Assembly: GCA_965240325.2 (NCBI GenBank)
Contig: OZ251245.1
Coordinates: 434,001 to 498,000 of the forward strand
Source: Rebecca billardiae RCC1528
Lineage: Eukaryota; Haptophyta
Direction of reading: 5' to 3'
Length of the DNA stretch: 64,000 nt
How positions within the stretch are numbered: the stretch's first letter is position 1; every line of letters starts with the position of its first letter. A model generated the notes under the pieces. That model was not told the origin of the DNA. It searched no databases and worked only from the letters and a program-made list of their open reading frames with translations. The translations under genes and the position numbers were made by a program. Positions 1-10,112 of this stretch are shown here, piece by piece.

Positions 1-136
1 GATATAGACTATTCGATATATCGTCATCAGTGGCGCGGCCAATCGCGGCGCGGGCGTCGTCGAGCAGTAGGAATAGTACGCCGACTCGGCCTCGGGCTGC
101 TCGGCAGTGCTGCGCGACTGCTGCGGCCGTGCCTTG

Positions 137-1090
137 TCACTGACGCGAGGGTGGCCGCCCAAGCAGCCGGTCGATGACCGGGTCGATCCGACGTCGGATC
201 GCGCGGCGCATCGAGTCCTTCGCCGCGCGCCAGAGCATGCTGCCAATCAGCCCGCTCGCCTGCCGCATCGCCTGCCGCGCCGCCTCCTGCTGCTGCCGCA
301 TCGCCGCCTCCGTCTCCGGATCCATGGAGGCGCGCCGCGCGCCGCCGCCGCCGCCGCCGCCAAAGCCAAACGGCCCACTATCAAAGCCACTTTTACCAGC
401 GCCGAGCACCTGCTCGTGCACCTCGACGTGCGTCTTGCCGTCCGGCCCGACGGTGCGCGTGGTCGTGCGCACCACGCGCTCGCCCTTCTCGTTGGTGGTC
501 ATCTCCTGCATGACCGACTTGGCCGTGCCGCCGCCAAAGCCGCCGCCGTGCCCTCCAAAGCCCCTGGGCCCGGCGCCGAAGCCGCCGCGGCCGGAACGCT
601 GCTGTCGCTCCATCTCGCGCATGAGGTTGTCGATGTTCCCAAAGTGCGAGCCGAAGATCTCCTCGAACATCCGCCGAGCCTCCTCGTCGCTCGCGAAGCC
701 GCCGCCGCGGCCGAACGGGTGACCGCCCGAACCGCCGCGGCCGCCGCCGCCAAAGCCGCGCCCCTCGCCAAAGGGCGTGCGCGCGCCGCCGCCGCCGCCG
801 CCGCCTTCGGACAAGGTGCGGTACGCCTCGCTGATCTCCTTGAACTTCTCCGACGCCTTCTCGTCACCCGGGTTCCGGTCTGGGTGATACTTGAGCGCCA
901 GCTTGCGGTACGCCGACTTGAGCTCGTCCGCGCTCGCGCCGGGCTTGACGCCGAGCACAGCGTACGGCGAGCGCGTGGAGCTGAGCGCGCGGATCGGCGC
1001 GAGCAGGCGCGGGCGCTCGGCGCTCACGGCGTGCGCCCTCGGGGCCCGCAGCCGGAGCGCACCCGGCGCGCGTGAGAGGAAGCGCAGCAT
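137..1090 (-). CDS. DnaJ/Hsp40 J-domain protein, probably mitochondrial
   Basis: Predicted 317-aa single-exon protein. Residues 41-95 form a J domain: [11 protein letters not shown], then helix II ending in the HPD tripeptide at 69-71, then the helix III/IV region [14 protein letters not shown] domains stimulate Hsp70 ATPase, so this should be a co-chaperone. After the J domain come a Gly/Phe-rich segment, a region with [23 protein letters not shown], and a basic, helical C-terminus. No CXXCXGXG zinc-finger repeats are visible, so it is not a classical type I DnaJ. I chose the start at 1090 because the first 40 residues are Arg/Ala/Leu-rich with no acidic residue until Glu25, as in a mitochondrial presequence. 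The frame stays open upstream to 1465, but that would run into the divergent calpain gene. The 3' end lies near the window edge. The J domain is certain; the mitochondrial location is inferred. Confidence 0.85.
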   Translation of the reverse strand: MLRFLSRAPGALRLRAPRAHAVSAERPRLLAPIRALSSTRSPYAVLGVKPGASADELKSAYRKLALKYHPDRNPGDEKASEKFKEISEAYRTLSEGGGGGGGARTPFGEGRGFGGGGRGGSGGHPFGRGGGFASDEEARRMFEEIFGSHFGNIDNLMREMERQQRSGRGGFGAGPRGFGGHGGGFGGGTAKSVMQEMTTNEKGERVVRTTTRTVGPDGKTHVEVHEQVLGAGKSGFDSGPFGFGGGGGGGARRASMDPETEAAMRQQQEAARQAMRQASGLIGSMLWRAAKDSMRRAIRRRIDPVIDRLLGRPPSRQ

Positions 1091-1223
1091 ATGTTCGTGC
1101 GTCTGGCGGACGTCGCGGCCCGTGGCGTGCGCTGCTCTGGATCCAGGATGGCTGCCCGCGCTTTTTTGAAAGCGGGAGGGAAGTCGGCGGCGCTCTCGAC
1201 CGGCTTGGGCCTCCTCGGCTGCG
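1091..1223. promoter_or_regulatory. Divergent promoter between DnaJ and calpain genes
   Basis: This 133-bp spacer separates the start codons of two divergently oriented genes, so both promoters and both 5' leaders must lie here or overlap the neighbouring coding sequence. No TATA box is visible. The sequence is GC-rich except for a short run of six T at about 1163-1168. Function is inferred from position only. Confidence 0.5.
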
Positions 1224-4200
1224 ATGGCGCCGAGCTGGGCGCCGTCGAGCAACGCGTACACGCCGAGCAAGGCGGCGCCGAGCGCGCTGCCCGGCACGCG
1301 GCGCGGGCCGCCGCCGACGGTGACGCGTCCCGACCTCTTCCCCAAGTCGGCCGACCAGGCGGACCTCCTGCGCACCACGAAGAAGGGCACGCTGTGGACG
1401 GACCCCGACTTCCCGCCGACCAACGCGTCGCTGTTCGGCAAGAGCGGCAAGGGCTCGAGCGGCATGGCGAAGGTGAGCGCGTGGCTCCGGCCAGATGAGT
1501 TCGCGCCGCTGCAGCCCGGCGAGACGCACCGCCTCGTGTACGGCGACGCCGCCGCGGGCGACGTCGTGCAGGGCGGGCTTGGGGATTGCTATCTGCTCGG
1601 CGCGCTCTCGACGGCGGCGGCGAGCCACGTGGACGGGTACTCGCGGCTGAAGCAGAACGTGCTCCCGTCGGACGGCGAGTCGTTCGCCGACCCGCCCGAG
1701 TGGCGCGAGCGCGGCTTCTTCACCTTCCGCTTCTACATCTTCGGCGAGTGGGTGCAGGTGAGCGTCGACACGCTGATTCCGTGCGGCGCGGACCGCCGCC
1801 CGGCGTTCGCGCGCTGCGTCGACCCGCGCGAGCTGTGGGTGCTGTACCTGGAGAAGGCGTACGCCAAGCTGCACGGCTCGTACGCGGCGATCGAGGGCGG
1901 CTCGCTCACCGCCGCGCTCGTCGACCTCACCGGCGGCTTTGCCGAGGAGATCGACCTTCGCTCGCCGAGCGCGCGCGCCGAGGTCGAATCTGGCCGGCTG
2001 TGGCAGCGGCTGCTGCGGTACCAGCGGCTGGGGTACCTGATGGGCTGCGCGGTGACGGTGCCGGGCGGCGAGACGCTCGAGCGCACGCCGGAGAACCTGA
2101 TGCAGAACCACGCGTACGGCATCCTGCTGCACTACGAGCAGCGCGCCACCAACGCCGCCGCCGACGAGGCGGCGCTCCGGCTCGTGAAGATCCGCAACCC
2201 GTGGGGCCAGGGCGAGTGGACGGGCGCGTGGGCGGACGAGGCGGCGGAGTGGCGGAGCGAGACGGGGCGGTACGCGATGCAGCAGCTCGACTACACGTTC
2301 GACGACGACGGCACCTTCTTCATGGAGTTCGCCGACTGCGCCGCGCACATCAACACCGTCTACGTGTGCAAGATCCTGCGAGACGCCGACTGGCACCGCG
2401 CCGAGCTGCACGACGAGTGGAGCACGGCGGCGGGCACGGCGGGCGGCTGCTTCAACTTCCCCACGTGGCGGGCGAACCCGCAGTGGGTGCTGCGCGTGAG
2501 CGAGCCGACGCACGCGCACTTCGTGCTGCTCCAGCCCGACTCGCGCGTCTCGCGCTCCGGCGGCGCCACGCAGTCGCACACCATCGGCATGTACATCATG
2601 CGCGGGCACGAGCGCTTCCTCCGGAGGGTGCTCGTGAATTCGGACGAGATCGATGGCGACGAGATCGTCGACTCGACGGACTTCGTGCTGCGGCGCGAGG
2701 TGTCGTGCAACACGCTGGACGAGGAGGGCGAGATGCCGCTCGTGCCGGGCGTGCCGTACGTGCTCGTGCCCTCGTCCTTCTACCCGCACAAGGATGGCAC
2801 GTTCAAGCTCATCATGTACACGCAGTCTGAGGTGGGCAGCCTGGAGCGCGTGCCGGCGCTGCTGCGGCAGCAGAAGCGCGGGCAGTGGATCGGCCGCTCG
2901 GCGGGCGGGCCGGAGGGCGGGCCCACGTGGAAGCTCAACCCGCAGTTCCTCATGCACGCGCGCGGCGCGTCCGACGACCGCCCTGCGCGGGTCTCCATCG
3001 TTCTCCACCGCCGAGACCCGGACTCCGAGGATCCGGAGGCGGGCGCCAAGGGGGTGAAGCGGAAGGGGCTGGCGGCGGCGGGCGGCGCGGGCGCGGGCTC
3101 CCCCGGCGGCGGGGGTGGCAGCATGTCGCGGCGCGGTGGCGGGAGCACGGGGCTCGCGGGCGCGGCGATGAGCTTTGTCGTCGCACACGCGGACCCGCAG
3201 CATGCGCACCTCGCCGACCGGCGCACGCTGCGCATCCCGAAGCGCGACGTGGTCGACCGCGCCGAGGCGTCGCTCAGCGCCGAGGTGGGCTCGGAGTTCG
3301 TGCTCAAGGAGGCATGCACCTTCGTGATCGTGCCGTCGACGGGGGAGCGCGGGCAGCAGGGCGAGTTCACACTTGACGTGTACTCAGACCAGCAGGTCGT
3401 GCTGGAGGACGTGAAGGAATGGACCGCCAAGACGATCCAGGGCGAGTGGCGCGGCCGCTCGGCGGGCGGCTGCCGCAACACGCAGGCGTGGGTCGCCAAC
3501 CCGATGTACTGGCTGAGCGCGCCCGAGCCCGGCGGCGGCGGCGGCGACCAGTGCGTGGTGCACGGCTTCATCTCGCAGCCGCCGCGTTCGCTCCGCGCCC
3601 CCGAGCCACACGACACGCCCGCGCACGCGCCCGCCGACGCCGAGTCCGGCCAGCCGCCCGGACTCGAGGGCATCGGCTTCTACGTCCTTCCGGACACGGA
3701 CGACCTCGGCACGACGCCGCCCGCCGTCAACTCGGGCTACTACACGGCCGAGGAGGTCGGCGCGGAGTTCAGCCTGAAAGCGGGTGCGCGCGGCGCGCCG
3801 CGCGCGGTCGGAGGGGCGCGAGGGCGCTCGGTCGAGTGCTCTGCGCCGCGCGGCGCGGAGCAGACCCGGCCGGCCGCGCTCACGGAGCCACCGCCCTCGG
3901 TCAATCGCGGCTGTCGCGCGCCGCGCGCGCGCGTGCTGCGCGCGCCCTCGGCCGACGCCCCGGCCGTGCCGTGCCGTCCGCACGCAGGCGCCAGGTACAT
4001 CCTCGTGCCCACGTCGTACCGCAAGGGCTTTGAGTCGGCGTTCAGCGTGCAGCTCTTCTCAGAGGAGCCGCTCGAGTGCAGGCGGCTCAAGCCCGCCGAG
4101 CACGGCAAGCTCGCCAACACGCTGTACGAAGAGTATGCGGCCGGCGTGCTGCAGAGGGTGCGCGCAGCCCAGCCGTGGCCGCCCGCCGCAGCCAGCGGCG

Positions 4201-4606
4201 CGGGCGCATGCGCATCCGCGCGGGGGGAGAGCGCCACCCGCCGCCGCGCGCGTGCGCGCCGCGCCGCCGACTGCGCGCCCATGCGCGCCCCGCGCGCCCA
4301 TCGCCCTCGGCCGCGCGCGCGGCGCAGGCGTGGGCGCGCTACCTGATCCGCCGCAGGCTTCGCGACCGCGAAGTGACCCGCGCCAAGGAGATCGCCGTCG
4401 CGTGGTTCTCCAAGCCGTACCGGCACTCGGAGGAGGGGTACAAGGACCTCAACTTTGCGATCAACGCGCTCGAGGCGGCGTTCATCCAGCTCACGGGCGA
4501 CCCGAGCGCGCACGGCCGCTTCTTCCCGCGCATGCGCGGAAGGATCAAGGAGCGCGGGCTCAAGATCGCGGACTACGACATGGTGCTGCCTGGGCCGCAG
4601 GAGTGA
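1224..4606 (+). CDS. Calpain-type cysteine protease with C2-like domains and IQ-like motif
   Basis: Three exons, 1224-3783, 3988-4157 and 4328-4606, give a 1002-aa protein; both introns are GTGCGC...CAG. Residues 55-72 match the calpain amino-terminal pattern (LWTDPDFPP). The catalytic triad is visible: Cys122 in [11 protein letters not shown], His296 in NLMQNHAYG and Asn325 in [16 protein letters not shown]. Three calpain domain-III/C2-like modules follow, each marked by a G-x-W-x-G-R-S-A-G-G-like segment and an Asn-Pro-(Q/M) turn (near 2450, 2900 and 3440). Gly/Ser-rich linkers separate them. Joining exons 2 and 3 creates [14 protein letters not shown], an IQ-like calmodulin-binding segment. 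The C-terminal 80 residues are basic and unrecognised. No EF hands are seen, so this is a non-classical calpain. Calpains are calcium-activated intracellular proteases acting by limited cleavage. The family is certain; the substrate is unknown. Confidence 0.92.
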
Positions 4607-7256
4607 TGCCGACCGACCGGGGCAGTCCGTAGTACCAACGGTACGCGTACTACTAGTAGTACACGACCGAATGGCGGACGCGACTCGCGAGCCGCGGGCC
4701 AAGCCGCAAGCGCCAGCGGCGAGCGGCGCAGTCTTAGTCGTCACGTGCTACTGAGTAGTATTACTACTATAGCAGTATACTGTACAGTGAGCGCTAGTAC
4801 TGACCAGTGACCATGACGGATGTCGGATTGACGCGACGACGCCGGACAGTCTACTGACTATACTCACTATATTAGGGGGGCCAAACCGCTCATTAAAAAA
4901 AGAAAATCAAAGCCGCGGCGCATTTTCGCTCCTCCCTCGGCCTTTTAGGGTGGCGCGGAGCCTTTTTCTCGGACCCCGCTCGAAAATCGAGCTCCGACGC
5001 GTTCGGGCGCTCAGAGCTCGGTTCCGCTCGAGCACGAGCGGCCGGAGGCAGTGGACCGCCGCGCGCTCGCGTCCCATGAGACGCCGATATGGTCTCGGGA
5101 GCGCGCGCGCGTGACGCTGGTGGGCGCTTCTGACCCTTGTCTTTGCGCCACCAGCGGCTCACCACCCGGTTCTTGGCCACCTCGCGCCGTGCGCGGCGCG
5201 CGTCGGCCGGCTTGAATTGGTGCGCTGCGTACGCCCGTCACGCTACCGCTCCTTGTGGCTCAAGATCAACTCGCCCCGGGGAGATCGATGCTCGCCCCGA
5301 GTGTTCATGTGTATCCGTGGATGCCCAGCTCGCCTAACCTGCCCTGCTGCGCCGGAATCGCCGTCAGCAGACCTGCGCGAGCTCGCGCGCAACACCTCCG
5401 CGGAGCCCGCAACTGTCATGTTCCGCTCGTAGGGCCCGTGTTTGCACCTGCCGTGGCACTGGCGATGGTCAGCACGTTGGGTATGGGTCATGCGTGCCCC
5501 CAGATGGCGTCGGGGCGCCTCCCATTCGCCTCTCAGGACGTTGCGGACGTGCTCGCAGGCAGCGGTTGGCTCATTCGACAGGCCTCCGACGTGCACTCGA
5601 CCGTGCCTACAAGCGCGCCCCTGTGACGCGCATGCCTGCAGAAGCAGACGCAGATGGGCCTCCATGCACGTGGTGCGCCCAAGACCGGCGGGAGCGTCAG
5701 AGATCGTCTCAATCTTGACACCTTGCACACGCCGGCGCTTGCCATTGGGCTCCGCGCAGCCAGCCAGGAGCGCCGAACAGCGCCGGATCAGCCTCTGTAG
5801 GCCGAATATCCGCCCCAACGCCCAGAAATAGCGCGGAACAGGGTAGGGCGTACATATATGGACCGATCCCATCCGGCCTGGTTTGGTGCAGAGACGCCAG
5901 CCACCACCTGGAGCAGGCGTTTGCTGCCGAATCGCATGCTCGGCACTGTGCCGCACTGCGATGACGACAGATTTGACCTGCCTCGTAGGTCTCGGCCATG
6001 GAGCGGTGACGGTTGGCTCGAGTGACTTTAAACCTTGATTATGACCGAGAGTACTCCCGGGCTGAGGACATGGGGCCGGTGCTTTGGGTCTACTATGTCT
6101 GCAATACGCCGTACGCGTGGCCGTATACACAGTCTGAAAACGTATCTCGCGGCTCGAGATCAGACGAGACTGTATTCATCAGCATGGCGTCTATATACAC
6201 GGTGGGTATGTAACGACCAGTGGCTTCCGGGAAACTACGTGTTTGACAGCCTGCCAGTACACAGCTTATATCGCATGTTGGGACCTGCTGCTGCTGGGGA
6301 CTCAGAACGATCTCGCCGAGATGCTCTATCAAAGTGAAGTCGACATGGTCTATATGTCACATATAAGACAGCCGTTACATGCCGTTTCCAATAAGTTCAG
6401 GCTCATTCTAATAAGTAAATATGCTAGCCGTTACGCCCTATATTCAGGGTATGTGCACCTGCTTTTTTTACTTGGCTGGCCCAGACCCCTCCAGAGGGCA
6501 TATGATCCAGCCCCAATTCAGCGCTAAACACTCGCTAGGACCAGCGCTCGTAGCCGTCAGTCACGTCACAGTGCCACTTTGGCCCCCCTGACTATATACT
6601 ACGCATCAGTGTTTTATATATAGTCTACTACTACAGACTACTACGACTACTAGTAGCGCAGCAGTACTTATTACTCGTCAGTACTACTCTATTGTCTCTA
6701 TTATCTAAGACTACTGCCAGTACTGACTCTAACTCGTAGTCAGATGCGGATCGACGGATGGCCCGCCGCCGGGCTCGGGCCTCGGCGTGACGCTGACCGC
6801 GCTTAGAACGCACTCGGCACTGCGCTTATACTGATGACGCGACTACATTTATACACATGCAGCAGGCAGTTATACAGCCCGGTGCGGTGGGCACTCGCCG
6901 TGTGGCCGCCGCCGCGGTCCGGCCGCCGGCGGGCGTCGTCTGTAGTCTGAGTCTCGTCCGAGTGTGAGTCATTGTCTACTGAGTCACGTCATCGTCCGTC
7001 GGCGTCACTCCGTGACCGTCAGTCGGGCCATAAGCTAGACTGTAGTAGGAGTCACTCACACGACACTCAGTACTCACTACACAGTACACACTAGTCACTA
7101 CACTGACTGTACTGTCTGTACACAGCCACAGGCTGACACAGGGCCAGGCTGAGCCTGACGGTGAGGCAGGCGAGAGTGACGCCCGCCCGAGGCCCCGCCC
7201 GGCGCCCATGAATTTGTCACCGTTTGTGCCGCGCTTCCGGCGGCCTCCGCCGCGCA
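4607..7256. other. Intergenic region with TACT-rich low-complexity flanks
   Basis: No gene is supported here. Stretches at 4620-4880 and 6540-7130 are low-complexity DNA dominated by TACT, AGTA and GTCA words, including short palindromes such as tactactagtagta. They bracket a 1.65-kb block (4890-6540) of lower GC than the neighbouring genes. That block holds one 295-codon frame on the minus strand (6130-5243) with no recognisable domain and no codon bias like the neighbours. The symmetric placement of the simple sequence suggests the block may be an insertion, but I found no terminal repeats. The last 100 bp before 7257 is the presumed helicase promoter and leader. Confidence 0.5.
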
Positions 7257-9707
7257 ATGGAGGCGGCCCGCGAGGCGCTTCCGATCGCGGCGTTCCGCCG
7301 GCCGATCGTGGAGCGGCTGCGCGCGGACGAGCGCGTGCTGCTCGTGCTTGGCGAGACGGGCTCGGGCAAGACGACGCAGCTCGCCCAGTACCTGCTCGAC
7401 GACGGCCTCGTGCCGCCGGGCATGATGGTGGCCGTGACGCAGCCGCGCCGCATCGCCGCGATCACCGCCGCGCGCCGCGTGGCCGAGGAGCGCGGCTCGG
7501 CGGTGGGCGACGAGGTGGCGCACACGGTGCGCTTCGACGACACCTGCTCCGCGCGCACGCGCATCCGCTTCATCACCGACGGCTGCCTCCTCCGCGAGGC
7601 GCTCGACGCGCGCGCGCTCGGACGGTACGCTTGCATCGTGCTCGACGAGGCGCACGAGCGCTCGCTGAGCACGGACGTGCTGTTCGGCCTGCTCCGCCGG
7701 CTGCTGCGCTCGGGCGCGCGGCCCGACCTCCGCCTCGTCGTCGCCTCCGCCACGCTCGACGCCTCCAAGTTCGCCGCCTTCTTCGGCGCGCCGCCGGACG
7801 CGGTCGTGCGCGCGCCCGGCCGCACTCACGCTGTGAGCGTCTTCTATGCGGCGGCGGCGGCGGGCGGCGGCGGGGCGGAGGCGGGGCTGCGCGGCGGCGG
7901 CGGCGGTGCCGGCGGCGCCGAGCCCTCGCGCTACGTCGAGGAGAGCGTCGAGCTCGCGCTGCGGCTGCACGCGCAGTGGCCGGTCGGGCCGAACCACGAT
8001 TTATTAATCTTCCTCACGGGCGCGGATGAAATTGCGCTCGCGTGCGCCGCCCTGGAGGAGCTGGCTCGCGGCGGCGCGGCGGGGGAGAAGGCGCTGCGCG
8101 CCGTGGCGCTGCACGCCGCGCTGCCCTCCGACGCGCACGCCCGCGCCTTCGCGCCCTCCTCCGCCGCGGTGCGCAAGGTCATCGTCGCGACCAACATCGC
8201 CGAGACGAGCGTGACACTCGACGGCGTGCGCGCTGTGATCGACTGCGGCCTCGCAAAGGTGCGCCGGTACGACGCGCGGCGCGGGATGGACGTGCTGGGC
8301 GTCGAGCCGATCTCGAAGGCGTCGGCGCGGCAGCGCGCGGGCCGCGCCGGCCGCACGCGCGCGGGCGAGTGCTACCGCCTCTACACCGAGCGCGAGTACG
8401 CCGAGAACTTTCCGGAAGCTTCCGACCCGGAGATCCGGCGCACGTCGCTCAGCGCCATCTCCCTGTCTCTCAAGGCGATGGGCGAGGCGGACCTGCTCGG
8501 CTTCGACTTCGTGGACCCGCCGCCGCGGCGCGCGCTGCTCGGCGCGCTGCGCGGGCTGCACGCCATCGGCGCCCTCGACGACGCCGGCGCGCCCACGCCG
8601 CTCGGCGCCCGGATCGCGCGGCTGCCCGTCGACCCCAGACTTGGCGCGGCGCTCGACGCGGCGGCGGCGCTCGGCTGTCTCGAGCAGATGGCGACGGTGG
8701 CGGCCATGCTGAGCGGGGAGGAGCCGTTCGTGCGCCGCGCGCCCGGCGCGGGCGCCGGCGTGCGCGGCACGCCGGGCGCGCACGACGCGCCGGAGCTCAC
8801 GCCGCTCGCGCGCGCGCGCGCGCGCATGCTCGCCGAGGCGGCGGCGGCGGCCGCCGCCGGCGACGCGGGCGGCGCGGCCGCGGCAGGCGGCGTGCAGTGC
8901 GCAGACCAGCTGCTGCTGCTGCGGCTGTACGAGCGCTGGGCGGCGCTGGGCGGCGCGCGCGGCGCGCAGGACGCGTGGGCGCGCGAGTGGGGCGTGCACG
9001 CGCGCGCCATGCGCGCCGCGCGCGACGTGCGCGCACAGCTGCTCGAGCTCGCGCGCCGCGCCGGCCTGCGCGCCGACCGACCGGCCGCGGCCGCGGCGCC
9101 GCCGTGGCAGCCGGCGGCGAGCGCGCCCGCGGCGGCCGCCGAGGCGGAGCCGCTCGAGCGCCGGCTGCGCCGCGCGCTGTGCGCGGGGTACTTTGCGAAC
9201 GCGGCGCGCCGCGTCGGCACGGCCGGCATGTGCGTCGCGCTCGCCTCCGAGGGCGGCGGCGCCGCGGGCGGCGGCGGCGGCGCGGGCGGCGACGCGGGCG
9301 CGCGCGGCGGCGGCGCGCTCGTGCATGCGCCCCCGGACTCTGAGCCGGTTTTGTCCGGTAGCCTCTGCTTCGTGTACCACGAGCTGGTGTGGACGGGCTC
9401 GGCGGTGATGCGGTACGTGTGCCGCGTCGAGGAGCGCTGGCTCGAGGCACCGCTCGCGCGCCTCGCCGCGCCCGTGGACGCGCTCGTGCTCGCCGGCGCG
9501 CGCCGCGCGGAGCGTGCGGCGGCGGACGTGCGCGCGCCAGCTGCCGGCGTCAAGCGGCGCGCGGCCGGCGCGGACGGGGTTGGTGGTGCAGAGCGCGAGC
9601 GCGGCTCGGGGGCCGACGCGGGTGGCGATGGTGCGCAGCGGCGCAACGCGGACGACCGCGTCGCGGCAGCGCGCGCGCGCTTCTTGCAGCGGGCCGCGGC
9701 GCGGTGA
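7257..9707 (+). CDS. DEAH-box RNA helicase (DHX/Prp family)
   Basis: Single-exon, 816-aa superfamily 2 helicase. Motifs in order: GETGSGKTTQ (Walker A, about residue 32), TQPRRIAA (Ia), LDEAHERS (Walker B, DEAH at 130-133), SAT (III), LIFLTGADEI (IV), ATNIAETSVTLDGV (V) and QRAGRAGRT (VI). The HA2/ratchet region (ISLSLKAMGEADLLGFDFVDPP) and an OB-fold with SGSLCFVYHELVWT follow, the normal DEAH/RHA order. Such proteins unwind RNA or remodel RNPs in splicing, ribosome assembly or decay. The low-complexity inserts (poly-Gly/Ala near 7850-7920, 8840-8890 and 9250-9320) are unlike most family members. I use the ATG at 7257; the frame is open a few codons upstream without another ATG. I cannot tell which subfamily (PRP2, PRP16, PRP22, PRP43 or DHX40-like) it belongs to. 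Confidence 0.93.
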   Translation: MEAAREALPIAAFRRPIVERLRADERVLLVLGETGSGKTTQLAQYLLDDGLVPPGMMVAVTQPRRIAAITAARRVAEERGSAVGDEVAHTVRFDDTCSARTRIRFITDGCLLREALDARALGRYACIVLDEAHERSLSTDVLFGLLRRLLRSGARPDLRLVVASATLDASKFAAFFGAPPDAVVRAPGRTHAVSVFYAAAAAGGGGAEAGLRGGGGGAGGAEPSRYVEESVELALRLHAQWPVGPNHDLLIFLTGADEIALACAALEELARGGAAGEKALRAVALHAALPSDAHARAFAPSSAAVRKVIVATNIAETSVTLDGVRAVIDCGLAKVRRYDARRGMDVLGVEPISKASARQRAGRAGRTRAGECYRLYTEREYAENFPEASDPEIRRTSLSAISLSLKAMGEADLLGFDFVDPPPRRALLGALRGLHAIGALDDAGAPTPLGARIARLPVDPRLGAALDAAAALGCLEQMATVAAMLSGEEPFVRRAPGAGAGVRGTPGAHDAPELTPLARARARMLAEAAAAAAAGDAGGAAAAGGVQCADQLLLLRLYERWAALGGARGAQDAWAREWGVHARAMRAARDVRAQLLELARRAGLRADRPAAAAAPPWQPAASAPAAAAEAEPLERRLRRALCAGYFANAARRVGTAGMCVALASEGGGAAGGGGGAGGDAGARGGGALVHAPPDSEPVLSGSLCFVYHELVWTGSAVMRYVCRVEERWLEAPLARLAAPVDALVLAGARRAERAAADVRAPAAGVKRRAAGADGVGGAERERGSGADAGGDGAQRRNADDRVAAARARFLQRAAAR

Positions 9708-10112
9708 CACTTGCGGCAGCACGCCACCCCATTTCGAGTGATGAGGGCGAGGCTCAGCCGGACCGGGAGGTGAGGGCAAACGCCAAACGGCCGCGGCGCA
9801 TCAGGACGTTTCAGCTTGCTGCGCTATTTTCGGCGCCTGATTGAAAGCCGTTCATCGGCGCTGGAGAACCCGAAAGCGAAGCTTGCTCATTGCGTCATTG
9901 GTCGGCCGTACATAGCAGTGAGTATATCATTACCCACATGTATGATAAACCCTCGTCGCGCCGCGCGCGACTCACAAGTGCTTTTTTTGCGCCGAACCGC
10001 TTCCCGAACGACGGGCGCACTAGCAGCGCGGAATTCGACACAGCGCCGCTGGGCGCCGGCCTCGTCGGGCTTGCCGTGTGCTGCGGACCGGTTCGCCGCG
10101 GCGTCGAGCGCG
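9708..10112. other. Short intergenic region
   Basis: This holds the 3' end of the helicase gene and the 5' leader of the MADS-box gene. The frame of the MADS protein is open back to 9816, but the MADS box must begin with the MGRRK methionine at 10113, so the upstream frame is taken as untranslated. I see no other feature. Confidence 0.6.

Noticed and set aside
864-3209. 781-codon minus-strand frame opposite the calpain gene
   Set aside because: It is the antisense shadow of a GC-rich coding sequence; the product is Arg/Ala/His-rich and has no domain, while the plus frame has a full calpain triad.
5243-6130. 295-codon minus-strand frame in the first intergenic region
   Set aside because: No recognisable domain, no neighbour-like composition and no plausible splice partners; kept only as a remark in the intergenic entry.
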